Shown here: positions 1-10,057 of the stretch, piece after piece | Numbering within the stretch: position 1 is the first letter of the stretch | How the letters are laid out: the number at the start of each line of letters is the position of its first letter | NCBI RefSeq assembly: GCF_000427465.1 | Contig: NZ_KE386497.1 | Span: 66,162 to 130,161 of the forward strand | Reading direction: 5' to 3' | Length of the DNA: 64,000 nt | Origin: Sinorhizobium arboris LMG 14919 | GTDB taxonomy: Bacteria > Pseudomonadota > Alphaproteobacteria > Rhizobiales > Rhizobiaceae | Made by a program: the position numbers and the translations under genes | The notes under the pieces: generated by a model | The model's database searches: none | Seen by the model: only the letters and a program-made list of their open reading frames with translations | What the model was told of the DNA's origin: nothing

Positions 1-343
1 GAACGTCCTCATGAGCCTCGACGGGCCGTTTGAGCACGGCGATGACCTGATCGACCGCCCGCTCAGGCTCGCCTTTGCGGGTCAGCACGTAGCGGATGGT
101 AGCCAGCTCGGACGTGAGTTCTCCCTTAATGCCGCTTGCCGCAAAGGCGCGGGTCGTAGCGAGCTTGACATTGAACTTTTGGCTGGCGACGAAGGCGTTC
201 TCGACGACAAGGCCGCTCCAGCTCCGGCTGGCATTCCAGGCCATGAGGAGATTGACGGAGATGATGGTCCCGAAGAACAGCCCCATCACCGCCAGCATGT
301 GCCATCCGGTAAATCGGGGCGGTTTACTGCCTTGCCTGATCAT
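1..343 (-). CDS. fixH: FixH, nitrogen fixation membrane protein (C-terminus outside window)
   Basis: This is the N-terminal 114 residues of a FixH/CcoH-type protein; the gene runs off the left edge. The ATG lies 7 bases beyond the fixG stop, so the two are translationally close. A membrane segment follows the short basic N-terminus (around residues 15-35), and the FixH-like run MAWNASRSWSGLVVENAFVA comes right after it. FixH belongs to the fixGHIS group needed to mature and assemble the cbb3-type oxidase encoded next door. Only the missing C-terminus limits the call. Confidence 0.85.
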   Translation of the reverse strand, partial: MIRQGSKPPRFTGWHMLAVMGLFFGTIISVNLLMAWNASRSWSGLVVENAFVASQKFNVKLATTRAFAASGIKGELTSELATIRYVLTRKGEPERAVDQVIAVLKRPVEAHEDV

Positions 344-350
344 AAGCCGC

Positions 351-1925
351 TCACTTTGCTGTTCCGGGTTGAATAAAGTTGGTGCGGTAGACATCGCGTT
401 CGTGGCTGGAAGGGTCTTCGGCTCTGAACGAGAAGCCTGATTGGGCCTCCACGAGGCTCTCTTTTGGCAGGGTCACGAAGATTTTGAAGGACGTGACTTT
501 GTCCGGATCGACGGCAACTGAGAAGCTTTGACCGTCGCCCGGAGCCTGGCCGGCGATCCGCACCCGGGCGGATGGCATGCCATCCAGGCTTAGAGTGATC
601 CGCCGCGGCTCCGGGATCATGTTCAGGAGTTTGATCACGTAGCCGTTGCGCACTGAGCCGTCGGACTCGACGACATATTGCGGGTTGCGATCGTGCAGCA
701 CGTTGAGTTCGAGCCTATCGCGGGAAACAAGCGCATAAAGCATGCCGAGACCGACGAGTGCCCAGATCCCGAAATAGAGAATCACGCGCCGCCGGAAGAT
801 TATCCGCCAATCGAAAACCCTGATACCTTGAACGAAGACGCCATTCCCGTCGCGTACTCGCCTCGGGTTGATCGGGATTGCGCCATTGTTGGTGGCGAGC
901 GCCATGTTGGCGGAATAGTCTCTGAGCGTCGCATAGGAGATCAAACCGCGCTCGCGACCGAGCTTGTCCATGACGCCATCGCAGGCATCGATGCAGAGCG
1001 CGCAGGTGATGCATTCAAGCTGCTGACCGTCGCGGATGTCGATCCCCATGGGGCAGACCGCGACGCAGGCATTGCAGTCGACGCAATCGCCGACCACCTC
1101 GCCGAGAGCTGCCGCCCTCTTCGCGTGGCGTGCGCGTTGCTCGCCCCGCCAGTCGTTATAAGTAACGACCAAGGAATTCTCATCCAACATCGCGGCCTGG
1201 ATGCGCGGCCAGGGACACATATAAGTGCAGACCTGCTCTCGCATGTGGCCACCGAAAATGTAGGTCGTGGCGGTGAGCGTCGCGACCGTCATGTAGGCGA
1301 CCGGTTCAGCTTCGAGTGCGACGAAGCTCTTCATCAGCGTGGGAGCGTCGGCGAAGTAAAAGATCCAGGCGCCGCCGGTCGCAACACCGATCACCAACCA
1401 GATCGCATGCTTGGCAACGCGCTTGCAGACCTTGTCGAACGTCCATGAGCCGGCATCGAGGCGCATTCGGGCAAGGCGGTCGCCCTCAATAAAGCGCTCG
1501 ACCACAAGGAAGAGATCGACCCAGACGGTTTGCGGACAGGCATAGCCGCACCAGGCGCGGCCGACCGCCGAGGTCACCAGGAAGAGCCCAAAGCCAGCCA
1601 TAACGAGGAGCCCCGCCACGAAGAAGAATTCCTGCGGCCAGATCTCGATGAAGAAGAAATAAAACCGCCGTGCCGCCAAATCGACGAGGACGGCCTGGTC
1701 CGGCGCATGCGTGCTGCGATCCCAGCGAATCCAGGGGGTCAAGTAGTAAATGCTCAAGGTAACAAGCATCACCAGCCACTTGAACCGCCGGAAGCGGCCT
1801 TCCGCCCGTTTGGGAAAAATCTTCCGCCGCTTCTCGTAAAGCGGTCGGCCTACACGCGCGGCACTGATGGGCCTGGCTTCGAGCCTTTCCATGGAGCCAG
1901 CTTTTTGGGCGGGCTGATAATGCAT
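351..1925 (-). CDS. fixG: FixG/CcoG, membrane ferredoxin-like protein for cbb3 oxidase maturation
   Basis: The product is an integral membrane protein with two bacterial-ferredoxin-type [4Fe-4S] motifs, CVDCNACVAVCPMGID and CITCALCIDACD, plus the paired CxxxCP motifs typical of CcoG (GYACPQTVW and CTYMCPWPR). CcoG proteins support copper handling and assembly of cbb3 oxidase. The reading frame is open to 2051, but that would overlap fixP. The ATG at 1925 (MHYQPAQ) gives 524 residues, the length I recall for S. meliloti FixG, and leaves a 67-base gap after fixP. It lies downstream of fixNOQP and just before fixH. Confidence 0.93.
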   Translation of the reverse strand: MHYQPAQKAGSMERLEARPISAARVGRPLYEKRRKIFPKRAEGRFRRFKWLVMLVTLSIYYLTPWIRWDRSTHAPDQAVLVDLAARRFYFFFIEIWPQEFFFVAGLLVMAGFGLFLVTSAVGRAWCGYACPQTVWVDLFLVVERFIEGDRLARMRLDAGSWTFDKVCKRVAKHAIWLVIGVATGGAWIFYFADAPTLMKSFVALEAEPVAYMTVATLTATTYIFGGHMREQVCTYMCPWPRIQAAMLDENSLVVTYNDWRGEQRARHAKRAAALGEVVGDCVDCNACVAVCPMGIDIRDGQQLECITCALCIDACDGVMDKLGRERGLISYATLRDYSANMALATNNGAIPINPRRVRDGNGVFVQGIRVFDWRIIFRRRVILYFGIWALVGLGMLYALVSRDRLELNVLHDRNPQYVVESDGSVRNGYVIKLLNMIPEPRRITLSLDGMPSARVRIAGQAPGDGQSFSVAVDPDKVTSFKIFVTLPKESLVEAQSGFSFRAEDPSSHERDVYRTNFIQPGTAK

Positions 1926-1992
1926 ATGGGCAGTCCCCACTAGAACTCTATGTAAGATGAGCCTTTGCGGCGCCAGAACGGCATCATGCTTC

Positions 1993-2862
1993 TTACTCGC
2001 CGCCGCCGAGCGAATGGACGAAGATCGCAAGGTCCTTGACCACGGGGTCACCTACGCGCTTCACCCAGCCTGGCATAACGCCATGTTTCGGCGACCTCAT
2101 CTGGTCGGTGATCGCCTGCTCGCCCTCGCCCTTCAGCCAGATGGCGTCGGCGAGGTTGGGCGCGCCGAGTTCGCGGCTGCCCTTCGCATCCGCTCCATGG
2201 CAGGAGGCGCAATTATCGGCAAAGAGCTGCTTCCCGGGTTCCACAAGTGCCGGATTCGAAGGCATCGCGGTCAGACTCAGCACATAGGCTGCAGTCGCTC
2301 GCATTTCGTCGGGCGTCAGCATGTCGGCAAATACAGGCATTTCTGAAACACGTGTCTCCTCGTCTCCATCGTAACGGATGCCATGCGCGATCGTCTGGTA
2401 GATCTCCTTGGGATTTCCGCCCCAAAGCCAGTCGTTATCATTCAGGTTCGGGAAGCCCTTGCCTCCGGCCGCGCCCGACCCGTGACATGGCGCGCAATTC
2501 ACCTTGAAGGCGGATGCTCCGGCCGAGATTGCGAACTGCTTCAGCTCCGGATCGGCCATGATGTCCTCGATTGGGCTTGAGGCGATGCGCTCAGCGTTGC
2601 CGGCCTGCACCGCCTTTGCATCAGCAAGCTCCGCACTGACCTCGGCTCGGCTGGAATAGCCGAGCACGCCCTTGGTCGCCTCCGTCAGCATCGGCCATGA
2701 AGGATAGGCGATTGCATATCCAACCGCCCAGATAATGGTCGCATAGAAGGTGTAGACCCACCAGCGCGGCATGGGATTGTTGAGTTCCCGAATCCCGTCC
2801 CATTCGTGCCCGGTGGTCTCCACCCCGCTGATATCGTCAACGTGCTTATGCTTGTCCGCCAT
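1993..2862 (-). CDS. fixP: FixP/CcoP, dihaem c-type cytochrome subunit of cbb3 oxidase
   Basis: This 289-residue protein has one N-terminal membrane anchor (about residues 35-55) and two periplasmic cytochrome c domains with haem-binding motifs CAPCH (residues 123-127) and CASCH (219-223). Each domain has a downstream methionine that could be the axial ligand. It is the third subunit of the high-affinity cbb3 terminal oxidase that supports respiration at nodule oxygen levels. It starts 3 bases after the fixQ stop, with a GGAGG-type ribosome binding site inside the end of fixQ. Confidence 0.95.
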   Translation of the reverse strand: MADKHKHVDDISGVETTGHEWDGIRELNNPMPRWWVYTFYATIIWAVGYAIAYPSWPMLTEATKGVLGYSSRAEVSAELADAKAVQAGNAERIASSPIEDIMADPELKQFAISAGASAFKVNCAPCHGSGAAGGKGFPNLNDNDWLWGGNPKEIYQTIAHGIRYDGDEETRVSEMPVFADMLTPDEMRATAAYVLSLTAMPSNPALVEPGKQLFADNCASCHGADAKGSRELGAPNLADAIWLKGEGEQAITDQMRSPKHGVMPGWVKRVGDPVVKDLAIFVHSLGGGE

Positions 2863-2865
2863 GGA

Positions 2866-3018
2866 TCAATCCTCCTTCAGCGGGATGGCAGAGGCCTCAA
2901 CGGCGGCGTTCGTGGCGCCCGGCCGGAAAATGAAAACTACGACGCCGAGAAAGTAGAGGGTCATGGCAAGCAGTCCCCAACTGTCGGCGAAATGACGCAT
3001 GGCCGTGTAGGTTTCCAT
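2866..3018 (-). CDS. fixQ: FixQ/CcoQ, small cbb3 oxidase subunit
   Basis: This is a 50-residue ORF between fixO and fixP. It begins METYTAMRHFADSWGL, has a single membrane segment (about residues 15-32) and ends in a short charged tail. The size, the position in fixNOQP and the pattern of a WG-containing segment before the transmembrane helix all fit CcoQ. That subunit stabilises the interaction of CcoP with the CcoNO core. The stop codon falls within the fixP ribosome binding region. Confidence 0.9.
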   Translation of the reverse strand: METYTAMRHFADSWGLLAMTLYFLGVVVFIFRPGATNAAVEASAIPLKED

Positions 3019-3029
3019 GTGCGTTCCTC

Positions 3030-3761
3030 TCAGCGATATCCGGTTGTGTCGTCGTAGGTGGAGAAGTCGACGAGCGTGCCCAGCATCTGGAGGTAGGCGA
3101 TGAGCGCGTCCATCTCCGTGAGCCTCTGCGGATCACCGTCGAAGTCGCCGAGCTTGGCCTTGGGATAGCGGGCCTCAACGCCGGACGTATCGGCATTCGG
3201 GTCGGCCTGGGCCTTCAGGTCCGCGGCCGCGTTGTCGATCATCTCGTCCGTATAGGGCACGCCGACCGACCTGTTGGCCTTGAGGTTCATGGCGACATTC
3301 TTCACCTCGAGCGGCGTCTCCTTGAGGAAGGCATAGCTCGGCATTACCGATTCCGGCACGACCGAGCGCGGTTCAGTCATGTGCTGGACATGCCATTCGT
3401 TCGAGTAGCGGTCGCCGACGCGGGCAAGGTCCGGCCCCGTCCGCTTCGACCCCCATTGGAACGGGTGATCGTACATCGACTCCGCCGCCAGCGAGTAGTG
3501 GCCGTATCGTTCGACCTCGTCGCGGAAGGGCCGGATCATCTGGCTGTGGCAAACGTAACAGCCTTCACGGATGTAGATGCCGCGGCCGGCAAGCTCCAGC
3601 GGCGAATAGGGCCGCATCCCCTCGACCTTCTCGATAGTGTTTTCCAGATAGAAGAGCGGAGCGATCTCCACGATACCGCCGATCGAAACGACGAGCAGCG
3701 AACCGACAAGGAGCAGCGTGGCATTGCGTTCAAGTAGTGCGTGTTTATCGAGAATGGACAT
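3030..3761 (-). CDS. fixO: FixO/CcoO, monohaem c-type cytochrome subunit of cbb3 oxidase
   Basis: This 243-residue protein has an N-terminal membrane anchor (about residues 15-37) and one haem-binding motif, CYVCH (residues 68-72), followed by [10 protein letters not shown], which is characteristic of CcoO. The same frame is open upstream to 4838, but that part is only the antisense frame of fixN. The ATG at 3761 (MSILDKHAL) gives the expected family length. It follows the fixN stop by 11 bases and precedes fixQ by 11 bases in one operon. Confidence 0.95.
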   Translation of the reverse strand: MSILDKHALLERNATLLLVGSLLVVSIGGIVEIAPLFYLENTIEKVEGMRPYSPLELAGRGIYIREGCYVCHSQMIRPFRDEVERYGHYSLAAESMYDHPFQWGSKRTGPDLARVGDRYSNEWHVQHMTEPRSVVPESVMPSYAFLKETPLEVKNVAMNLKANRSVGVPYTDEMIDNAAADLKAQADPNADTSGVEARYPKAKLGDFDGDPQRLTEMDALIAYLQMLGTLVDFSTYDDTTGYR

Positions 3762-3772
3762 GATCTGGCCTC

Positions 3773-5389
3773 CTATTCCGCGGCTGACAGCGGTTGAGCA
3801 TCGAAAGCTGCCGCTTCCTTGCGCACGCGCCCCAGGATGGTCATTGTCACGTTGAAGGCCATGATGAGTGCTCCGGTGAGGAATAGGCCGCCGCCAGCGG
3901 CACGCATGACGTAGTAGGGGAACATCGCCGCGACCGACTCCGCGAAGGAGTAGACGAGGAATCCCTGGTCGTCGTATTCGCGCCACATCAGTCCCTGCTG
4001 GATGCCGGCCACCCACATGGCTGCGGCGTAGACGACGATCCCGAGGGTCGCGAGCCAGAAGTGCCAGTTGACCAGCTGCAAGCTGTATAGCCGGTTGCGG
4101 TGCCAGAGTTTGGGCACCAGATAATAGATGGCGCCGAAGGTGATGAGGCCGTTCCAGCCGAGCGCGCCGGAGTGCACATGACCGATCGTCCAGTCGGTGT
4201 AGTGGCTGAGCGAATTGACGGTCTTGATCGACATCATCGGCCCTTCGAAGGTCGCCATGCCGTAGAAGGCGACGGCCATGACCATCATGCGGACGACCGG
4301 GTCCGTGCGGATCTTGTCCCAGGCGCCCGACAGCGTCATCAAACCGTTGATCATGCCGCCCCACGAAGGCATCCAGAGCATGACGGAGAAGACCATGCCG
4401 AGCGTCTGCGCCCAGTCGGGAAGCGCCGTATAGTGCAGGTGGTGAGGACCCGCCCAGATATACATGAAGATCAGCGCCCAGAAGTGGATGATCGACAGGC
4501 GGTAGGAATAGACGGGGCGGTTCACCTGCTTGGGGATGAAGTAATACATCATTGCCAGGAAGCCGGCGGTGAGGAAGAAGCCGACGGCGTTGTGGCCGTA
4601 CCACCACTGCGTCAGCGCATCCTGCACGCCTGAGAAGGCCGAATAGCTCTTCGAGCCGAGGAACGACACCGGCACCGCCAGGTTGTTGACGATGTGCAGC
4701 ATGGCGATCGTGACAATGAATGCGACATAGAACCAGTTGGCCACATAGATATGCGGTTCCTTGCGCTTCAGGATCGTCCCGAGGAACGTCAATAGATAGG
4801 CGACCCATACGATCGTCAGCCAAAGGTCGACGTACCACTCCGGTTCCGCGTATTCACGCGCCTGCGTAATGCCGAGCAGGTACCCGGTCGCTGCAAGGAC
4901 GATGAAGAGCTGATAGCCCCAGAAAACGAACCAGCCGAGATCGCCGCCGAAAAGACGCGCGCGGCTGGTGCGCTGGACCACATAGAAGGATGTCGCGATC
5001 AGTGCGTTGCCGCCGAATGCAAAGATGACGGCGGATGTGTGGAGTGGACGCATGCGGCCGAAGTTGAACCAGGGCTGGACATTTAGATCGGGAAAGGCGA
5101 GTTGCAGGGCGACGATGACGCCGACGAGAAAGCCGACCACGCCCCAGAACACAGTCGCGATGACGCCGTATTTCACGACCTCGTCGAAATATTCGGTCTG
5201 ACGGCTCGGATGACCCGCGACAGCCGGACGGAAATCAACGCGGCGCATGAGCATCAAGGTGCCGGTGAGCAGAACGAAGAACAGCACCCACATATGCGCG
5301 CCGAACAGGCGGTCCTGGGCAAAGCCGGCTCCGGCCAGCGCCAGGAAGGCGCCGATCGCAAGCACGACGATCTCGACTGTATGTTTCAT
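3773..5389 (-). CDS. fixN: FixN/CcoN, catalytic subunit I of cbb3-type cytochrome oxidase
   Basis: This is a 538-residue polytopic membrane protein with about a dozen hydrophobic segments and histidine-containing helices as in haem-copper oxidases: [19 protein letters not shown] for the low-spin haem region, [16 protein letters not shown] for the copper ligand region and [13 protein letters not shown] near the end. It is the haem b/b3-CuB core of the high-affinity oxidase. It is the first gene of fixNOQP, and a perfect FixK/FNR-type box lies about 100 bases upstream. Confidence 0.96.
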   Translation of the reverse strand: MKHTVEIVVLAIGAFLALAGAGFAQDRLFGAHMWVLFFVLLTGTLMLMRRVDFRPAVAGHPSRQTEYFDEVVKYGVIATVFWGVVGFLVGVIVALQLAFPDLNVQPWFNFGRMRPLHTSAVIFAFGGNALIATSFYVVQRTSRARLFGGDLGWFVFWGYQLFIVLAATGYLLGITQAREYAEPEWYVDLWLTIVWVAYLLTFLGTILKRKEPHIYVANWFYVAFIVTIAMLHIVNNLAVPVSFLGSKSYSAFSGVQDALTQWWYGHNAVGFFLTAGFLAMMYYFIPKQVNRPVYSYRLSIIHFWALIFMYIWAGPHHLHYTALPDWAQTLGMVFSVMLWMPSWGGMINGLMTLSGAWDKIRTDPVVRMMVMAVAFYGMATFEGPMMSIKTVNSLSHYTDWTIGHVHSGALGWNGLITFGAIYYLVPKLWHRNRLYSLQLVNWHFWLATLGIVVYAAAMWVAGIQQGLMWREYDDQGFLVYSFAESVAAMFPYYVMRAAGGGLFLTGALIMAFNVTMTILGRVRKEAAAFDAQPLSAAE

Positions 5390-5489
5390 GGCTAGGCCTC
5401 ACTCTTCTCTGATCGCTGACTGGCACACGCCTTCGCACGTATGCCACGGAGGTCTCCCCGAGAATTGTCAGAGTCGAGTGCTGGGCACT

Positions 5490-5503
5490 TTGATTCAAAT
5501 CAA
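5490..5503 (-). promoter_or_regulatory. FixK/FNR-type box (anaerobox) for fixNOQP
   Basis: The sequence TTGAT-TCAA-ATCAA is a perfect match to the TTGAT-N4-ATCAA dyad bound by FixK/FNR proteins. It is about 100 bases upstream of the fixN start, the usual place for an activating box, and fixK itself lies just beyond. Confidence 0.85.
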
Positions 5504-6289
5504 GTGCTCGCCATGCATATCTCGGGAGCTGACAACGTAGGCGGGCAGCAAGGCGTCAAGGCATGATGGCGGCAGCCTCACCTTTTACCCTGGTCACAGC
5601 GCGGTTACGGGAAATTCAGGCATCAAGAAGTTGCGAAGACGCGTGGCAGCGTCAGCCGGCCACCCTTCGTCTGCCCCTGCAAGCTCCCAGCCGATGAAAT
5701 GGTGCAATCCCGGGGGCGGAGAGCATTGTATAGTTTTCCTTGGGATTGCCTGAACCCGGGCTTCTTGGGCGGAGACTAAACTCACCCTCGGCGGCTGCCC
5801 GGCCCGTCATCTCGTCTATCTCGCCGCAGAAGAAGGTGCGCAGACGCTCCTGAGATCTCTGGCGGTACAGTGGCCCCCCTGGTTCCCACCAGCTGGGTTC
5901 AAGCAGGACCAGGCGTGAATGCGTTCTTCGTGACGGCCGTCCGCCGCGGGCAGTTGGCGACATCGTCGGGTCGCAACCACGCTCTTCCATTGGCGATTGC
6001 CGGCAAATTCATCGATCTGGAGCGACATCTTGGGGTTGCTGCCATCCAATCGATCTTTAGCTGGGCGTGGAAAAACACGAAAGGCTATTGCCGAGTGCAC
6101 GGTAGGTGATTGGAACAATTTAGAGGCTGGCCGTCCCTGCTAACCGCGCGAGATCGCCGGTAGCGACTTCCCTTGGTATTCCTCTCGAGACTTCCCCTCA
6201 CAAACATGGCTCTTCCCTCCTCCCGTTGAACCACGCACCGTTGGACGCGGCAGAGAACCAGAGGGGCCTGCTGCGCGGCCCCGGCCAGC
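5504..6289. other. Intergenic region between fixN and fixK, no gene recognised
   Basis: About 790 bases separate the fixN promoter from the end of fixK. Short overlapping open frames occur on both strands, but none has a recognisable domain or a convincing ribosome binding site. I recall a flavoprotein gene (fixM) at the corresponding place in S. meliloti; I do not see one here. Confidence 0.5.
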
Positions 6290-6919
6290 TCAGTTGCAAA
6301 GCGAACGGAGTGCGTCGGGTTTCACGATGTCGATCGTCCTTGCGTCCCTGAGCGCGATGACGCTGCGACCCTTCAGTTTGGTCACCACGCGCGACACGGT
6401 TTCGGTCGTGAGGCCGAGATAGTCGGCAATATCCTGCCGCGACATGGGCAAGCGCAGCTGCCTGCCTCCTCCCTGTCGTTCGCAAAGATCCATCAGGAAT
6501 GCGGCAACCCGCTCCACGGCACATTGCCTGCCGATCACCAGAAGATGCTGCTGAGCCCGCGCCATCCCGGTCAGGGCCAGGGCGAGAAGCTCCCGCGAAC
6601 GCTCCTGCATATGCCGGCGGCCGAAGACGGCCAGTTTCGTTTCCGTGATGGCTTCGGCAAAGAAAGAATGGTTGGACCCTGCTTCGAAACCGAACATTTC
6701 CCCCGGCAGATGAAAGGACACGACCTGTCGCCGTCCGTCCGGGAGCAGGTGGTAGACACTCACAGCTCCAGTTGAAACCTGATAGCACTTGTCGATCAAA
6801 TCGCCCTCGGCATAAATCTCGCGACCAGCGTTGTAGGGAGCGACAAGATACGGCCCAGAAATTTGGGTCCGTTCTACGTGTTCGGCCTGTTGGAAGGAGG
6901 CTTGTGCAGCGGCGTACAT
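6290..6919 (-). CDS. fixK: FixK, Crp/Fnr-family transcription activator
   Basis: This 209-residue protein has an N-terminal cyclic-nucleotide-binding fold (about residues 30-130, with SFHLPGEMFGFEAGS) and a C-terminal Crp-type helix-turn-helix (about residues 160-195: MSRQDIADYLGLTTETVSRV). It lacks the N-terminal cysteine cluster of oxygen-sensing FNR, as expected for FixK. It should activate genes with TTGAT-N4-ATCAA boxes, several of which occur in this window. A site resembling the FixJ target overlaps the end of fixT just upstream. Confidence 0.93.
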   Translation of the reverse strand: MYAAAQASFQQAEHVERTQISGPYLVAPYNAGREIYAEGDLIDKCYQVSTGAVSVYHLLPDGRRQVVSFHLPGEMFGFEAGSNHSFFAEAITETKLAVFGRRHMQERSRELLALALTGMARAQQHLLVIGRQCAVERVAAFLMDLCERQGGGRQLRLPMSRQDIADYLGLTTETVSRVVTKLKGRSVIALRDARTIDIVKPDALRSLCN

Positions 6920-6986
6920 GTCTTATCCCCTGTTCGGTTGGGGGTAAATTGGCAATTCACGTCGCTGCGAGAAATTCGGTTAGATC

Positions 6987-7005
6987 ACTAAGGGAAACTA
7001 CTTAG
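6987..7005 (-). promoter_or_regulatory. Putative FixJ-P binding site upstream of fixK
   Basis: Read on the minus strand, CTAAGTAGTTTCCCTTAGT lies about 70-85 bases upstream of the fixK start and overlaps the fixT stop codon (AAG TAG). It resembles the FixJ target of the S. meliloti fixK promoter as I remember it. The match is from memory, so the assignment is moderate. Confidence 0.5.
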
Positions 7006-7345
7006 CCGCTTCGATCAGGTTGTTAATCGCGCCGAGCAGGTCGGGACCGGTGAACGGCTTCGTCAATACTGTGTTGTCGACGTACGCCTGGAGCGCCGAC
7101 AAGCCGTCGGCCAGCAGGATGGCTCTTGCTCCAAGACTCTTGAGGAATTGCGTGGCGGCCTGCGGCTCAGATCTTAGTATCTCATCATCGAGGATCGCGC
7201 ACAGAGCGCCACGGGAAGATTCTTCGGCCTTCTTCACGGTGTCGTAGGACTCGGTCGAGTATCCTTCGACTTCCAGCGCGAATGCCACGGACCGCCGGAG
7301 GCCTTGATCCGCTGCAACGACGACTATGCTTCTTCCAGCCAACAA
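6998..7345 (-). CDS. fixT: FixT-like anti-kinase, inhibitor of FixL
   Basis: This 115-residue protein begins MLAGRSIVVVAADQGLRRSV and ends ITNLIEAAK-like (LLGAINNLIEAAK), closely resembling S. meliloti FixT, which has a receiver-like fold and blocks FixL autophosphorylation as negative feedback. It resembles a response-regulator receiver, but the usual phospho-acceptor aspartate region reads CAILDDEIL. It lies between fixJ and fixK on the same strand, with a FixK-like box upstream, which fits FixK-dependent feedback. Confidence 0.82.
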   Translation of the reverse strand: MLAGRSIVVVAADQGLRRSVAFALEVEGYSTESYDTVKKAEESSRGALCAILDDEILRSEPQAATQFLKSLGARAILLADGLSALQAYVDNTVLTKPFTGPDLLGAINNLIEAAK

Positions 7346-7419
7346 TTTGGATCCCGCTCATCTGACGTGCGTCTGCCCGCGGTGAGCCGGCATTAGACCG
7401 CTTGCGGCAATGCGACGCA

Positions 7420-7433
7420 TTGCGCGAGATCAA
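7420..7433 (-). promoter_or_regulatory. FixK-like box upstream of fixT
   Basis: On the minus strand the site reads TTGAT-CTCG-CGCAA. The left half is perfect and the right half matches 3 of 5 bases. It lies about 75 bases upstream of fixT. FixK-dependent fixT expression is known in S. meliloti, so the location supports the call despite the imperfect dyad. Confidence 0.5.
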
Positions 7434-7443
7434 TTCGGCAAAA

Positions 7444-8055
7444 TCAGGAGGGACCGAAACCTGAGGCGAGAGCCATTCGAACGAGATGGGGAAGGCTCTT
7501 CGCCCTCATCTTGGCCATCACGTTGGCGCGGTGCACCTCGACGGTGCGCGGGCTGATGTCCAGGTCGTAGGCGATCGACTTGTTGGGAAGGCCTGCTACC
7601 ACCGCCGAGAGCACCTGGCGTTCTCTCTCGCTCAGCGTCTCGAGCCTCGCCTGGATGTCGCTGAGCGCGTCCGCATCCTGCGAAGCCATCAAATGTTCCG
7701 ATGCCCTCTCGATCGCCTCGATGATCACGGAGTCCTCGAAAGGCTTCTCGATGAAATCCACGGCCCCCGCTTTCATGGCATCTACCGCCATGGGAACGTC
7801 GCCGTGACCGGTTATCACGATTGAAGGTATCTTGATCTTGCGCTCGCCGAGATTGCGGAGCAGGTCCACTCCGGACATCTCCGGCATTCTCAGATCCGTC
7901 ACGAGAACCCCGTCTCTCACGTCCGGTGCGAAGGCGAGGAAGGCCTCGGCCGATGGATGCATTTTAACCGCAAAGCCACTCATCGTCAGCATGAAGGCCA
8001 GCGACTTCCTTACCGCCTCTTCGTCATCGACAATGTGCACCGTATAGTCAGTCAT
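7444..8055 (-). CDS. fixJ: FixJ, response regulator of the oxygen-sensing FixLJ system
   Basis: The product is 203 residues from the ATG at 8055 ([19 protein letters not shown]). The receiver domain carries the acidic pair near residues 10-11, the phospho-acceptor Asp54 in [13 protein letters not shown] and a lysine in FIEKPFEDS. The C-terminal LuxR-type helix-turn-helix contains [20 protein letters not shown]. FixJ-P activates fixK and nifA. The start overlaps the fixL stop by 8 bases, indicating translational coupling. The frame is open to 8073, but that start lies further inside fixL. Confidence 0.95.
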   Translation of the reverse strand: MTDYTVHIVDDEEAVRKSLAFMLTMSGFAVKMHPSAEAFLAFAPDVRDGVLVTDLRMPEMSGVDLLRNLGERKIKIPSIVITGHGDVPMAVDAMKAGAVDFIEKPFEDSVIIEAIERASEHLMASQDADALSDIQARLETLSERERQVLSAVVAGLPNKSIAYDLDISPRTVEVHRANVMAKMRAKSLPHLVRMALASGFGPS

Positions 8056-9565
8056 TGGCATGGATCCGTTCATCTACATAGGCGGGCAGCGTGAATCGGA
8101 AAGTAGCTCCACCGGCCGCATTTTTTGAGACAGTCATTTCACCGTCATGCGCTTCGACGATCCGCTTCGAAATGGAAAGTCCGATACCCATTCCGCTTGC
8201 CTTGGTAGTGACGAATGGCTTGAAGAGCTGACCGGCGATTTCCTCGGGAATTCCTCCGCCGGTGTCCTCAATGACAACGGATATCTCGCCCGGATCGGCC
8301 GGCATCGTGCGGATCGTCAGCTCTCGGCGCTCCACGTAGCGCATCGCCTCGATCGCGTTGCGCATGAGATTGATGAGGATCTGTTGGATCTGGATCCGGT
8401 CGACCATTACCATCTCGGCACCGGGCAAATACTCAAATACGGTCCGAACCCCTTGCTCCCGCGACCCGACCAACGCAAGCGCCGCGGCCTCCTCCACCAG
8501 TTTGCGAATGTCTTCAGGGGCCTTTTCCGTCTCGCCCTTCGTTACGAATTCCCTGAGATGTTTGATGATCTGGCCGGCCCGCAGTGACTGGCTCGCCACC
8601 TCCTCGAGCGCTTCGCGCATTCGTGTTGCGACGGTATCGTCTATGTCACGCAGCAGCCGCGTACAGCCATGCGAGTAGTTGGCGATCGCTGATAACGGCT
8701 GGTTCAGTTCGTGCGCAAGTGTCGAGGCCATCTCGCCCATCTCGTTGAGACGGGCAAGCCGCGCCAGTTCAGCCTGGATTTGCTCGAGCCTGGCGGCGGA
8801 CTCCTCCCGCTCCGTCAGGTCTCGGATGAAGCCCGTGAAAAATCGCTCACCACCAGACTGCATCTCCCCGACTGCGAGCTTCATCGGAAACGTCGAGCCG
8901 TCTTTACGCCGCCCGGACACGACGCGATCAATACCGATGATGCGCTTTTCGCCGGTTCTGAGGTAACGCCGCATGTACCCATCATGGTCGTGTCGATAGG
9001 GTTCAGGCATCAATATGCGCAGGTTCTCGCCAATGACCTCTTCCTCCGCATAGCCAAACTGTCGGACCGCCGCGGCGTTGAAGGAGACGATAGTGCCATC
9101 GGTGGCACTCACCACTGTGGCGTCCGGCACTGTATCCAATATGGATCTTAGATGCGCATCGCGGGCCTTTACGACGTCCTCCGTGCTGTCCAGCGCCCGC
9201 CTCACTGCCGCAAGCAGTTCCGCTAATGCGATGATCAGAAGCGTCGCTACAGCGAAGAAGACCAACTCGACCGCGCTCATACCGGGGGCGTTCTCAAACT
9301 GCCGAAGAGTGATTGCTGCGGCAAGCGACAGCCCGGCTGCGAAGGTGACCGGGCCCGGCCCACCTCCTATGGCGACGAGGAGAATCGGCGGGGTGAAGGA
9401 TAGGAGCATGGCGGTCCCACCCAAGAACTCCCACGACGCCACTCTCAACGCAACAACACTCAACACCGCCGCAGTCGCGAGAATGTAGGCGGAAGCGCGC
9501 TCGAATTGCCATCTGATGAGCGACCGCGCCAGCCGCGTCCCTTCGACGATGCCCTTTGATTGCAT
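8048..9565 (-). CDS. fixL: FixL, haem-PAS oxygen-sensor histidine kinase
   Basis: This 505-residue kinase has hydrophobic N-terminal membrane segments (about residues 20-115), a PAS domain with the haem-ligand histidine region [13 protein letters not shown], an H-box [12 protein letters not shown] and a C-terminal ATPase domain with N, G1 and G2 motifs ([34 protein letters not shown]). Oxygen bound to the haem inhibits phosphorylation of FixJ. The length equals what I recall for S. meliloti FixL. Confidence 0.96.
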   Translation of the reverse strand: MQSKGIVEGTRLARSLIRWQFERASAYILATAAVLSVVALRVASWEFLGGTAMLLSFTPPILLVAIGGGPGPVTFAAGLSLAAAITLRQFENAPGMSAVELVFFAVATLLIIALAELLAAVRRALDSTEDVVKARDAHLRSILDTVPDATVVSATDGTIVSFNAAAVRQFGYAEEEVIGENLRILMPEPYRHDHDGYMRRYLRTGEKRIIGIDRVVSGRRKDGSTFPMKLAVGEMQSGGERFFTGFIRDLTEREESAARLEQIQAELARLARLNEMGEMASTLAHELNQPLSAIANYSHGCTRLLRDIDDTVATRMREALEEVASQSLRAGQIIKHLREFVTKGETEKAPEDIRKLVEEAAALALVGSREQGVRTVFEYLPGAEMVMVDRIQIQQILINLMRNAIEAMRYVERRELTIRTMPADPGEISVVIEDTGGGIPEEIAGQLFKPFVTTKASGMGIGLSISKRIVEAHDGEMTVSKNAAGGATFRFTLPAYVDERIHAND

Positions 9566-10057
9566 TCCCTAATCCACTGCAGGAACGAATAGCCGTCGTG
9601 CGCCAATCGCAAATTGTCGCTCCCTCTATAACCCAGGTTGGTGCCGGTCAGCCATCCGGCCAGACTGGAACAAATCGTCCCATGATCTCGTGGCCTCCGA
9701 CGGCGTGATCTGAGGACTAAATCGAGCCAAGCGACGATCCCCTCCTCGATGCCTCTCGAAGAGGCGCTCGGGACAGAGTCTTCAAGCTGCACCCGGCCGT
9801 TGGAGAAGTCGTGCGTGGGGGGCGCAGGAGAAATGGATATGGTCTGCCTATTCCGCTCTCCATGCGCAAGGAGACGGACAGTCGAGGATGAGCTGGCAGG
9901 TCCGGACGAGAACAAGCCCTAGACAACAACGCTCCCTCCGGCAAGATCGGCCACGTGCCGAATGCCCCTTCTTTAAAAGTCGAGCGCAGCTCGAACACCA
10001 AAAAGCGAGACGCCAAGCAAACCAGCGGGACCGACCCGTCATCTGCCAGTTTCCCAA
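9566..10057. other. Intergenic region upstream of fixL, no gene recognised
   Basis: About 490 bases lie between fixL and azu. Short open frames on the minus strand have proline- and arginine-rich translations without recognisable motifs. It probably contains the fixLJ promoter, but I could not identify a specific element. Confidence 0.45.

Noticed and set aside
3761..4838. Open frame extending fixO upstream by about 360 codons
   Set aside because: It is the antisense-side frame of fixN, low in hydrophobic segments and rich in Arg/His; FixO has its own start at 3761.
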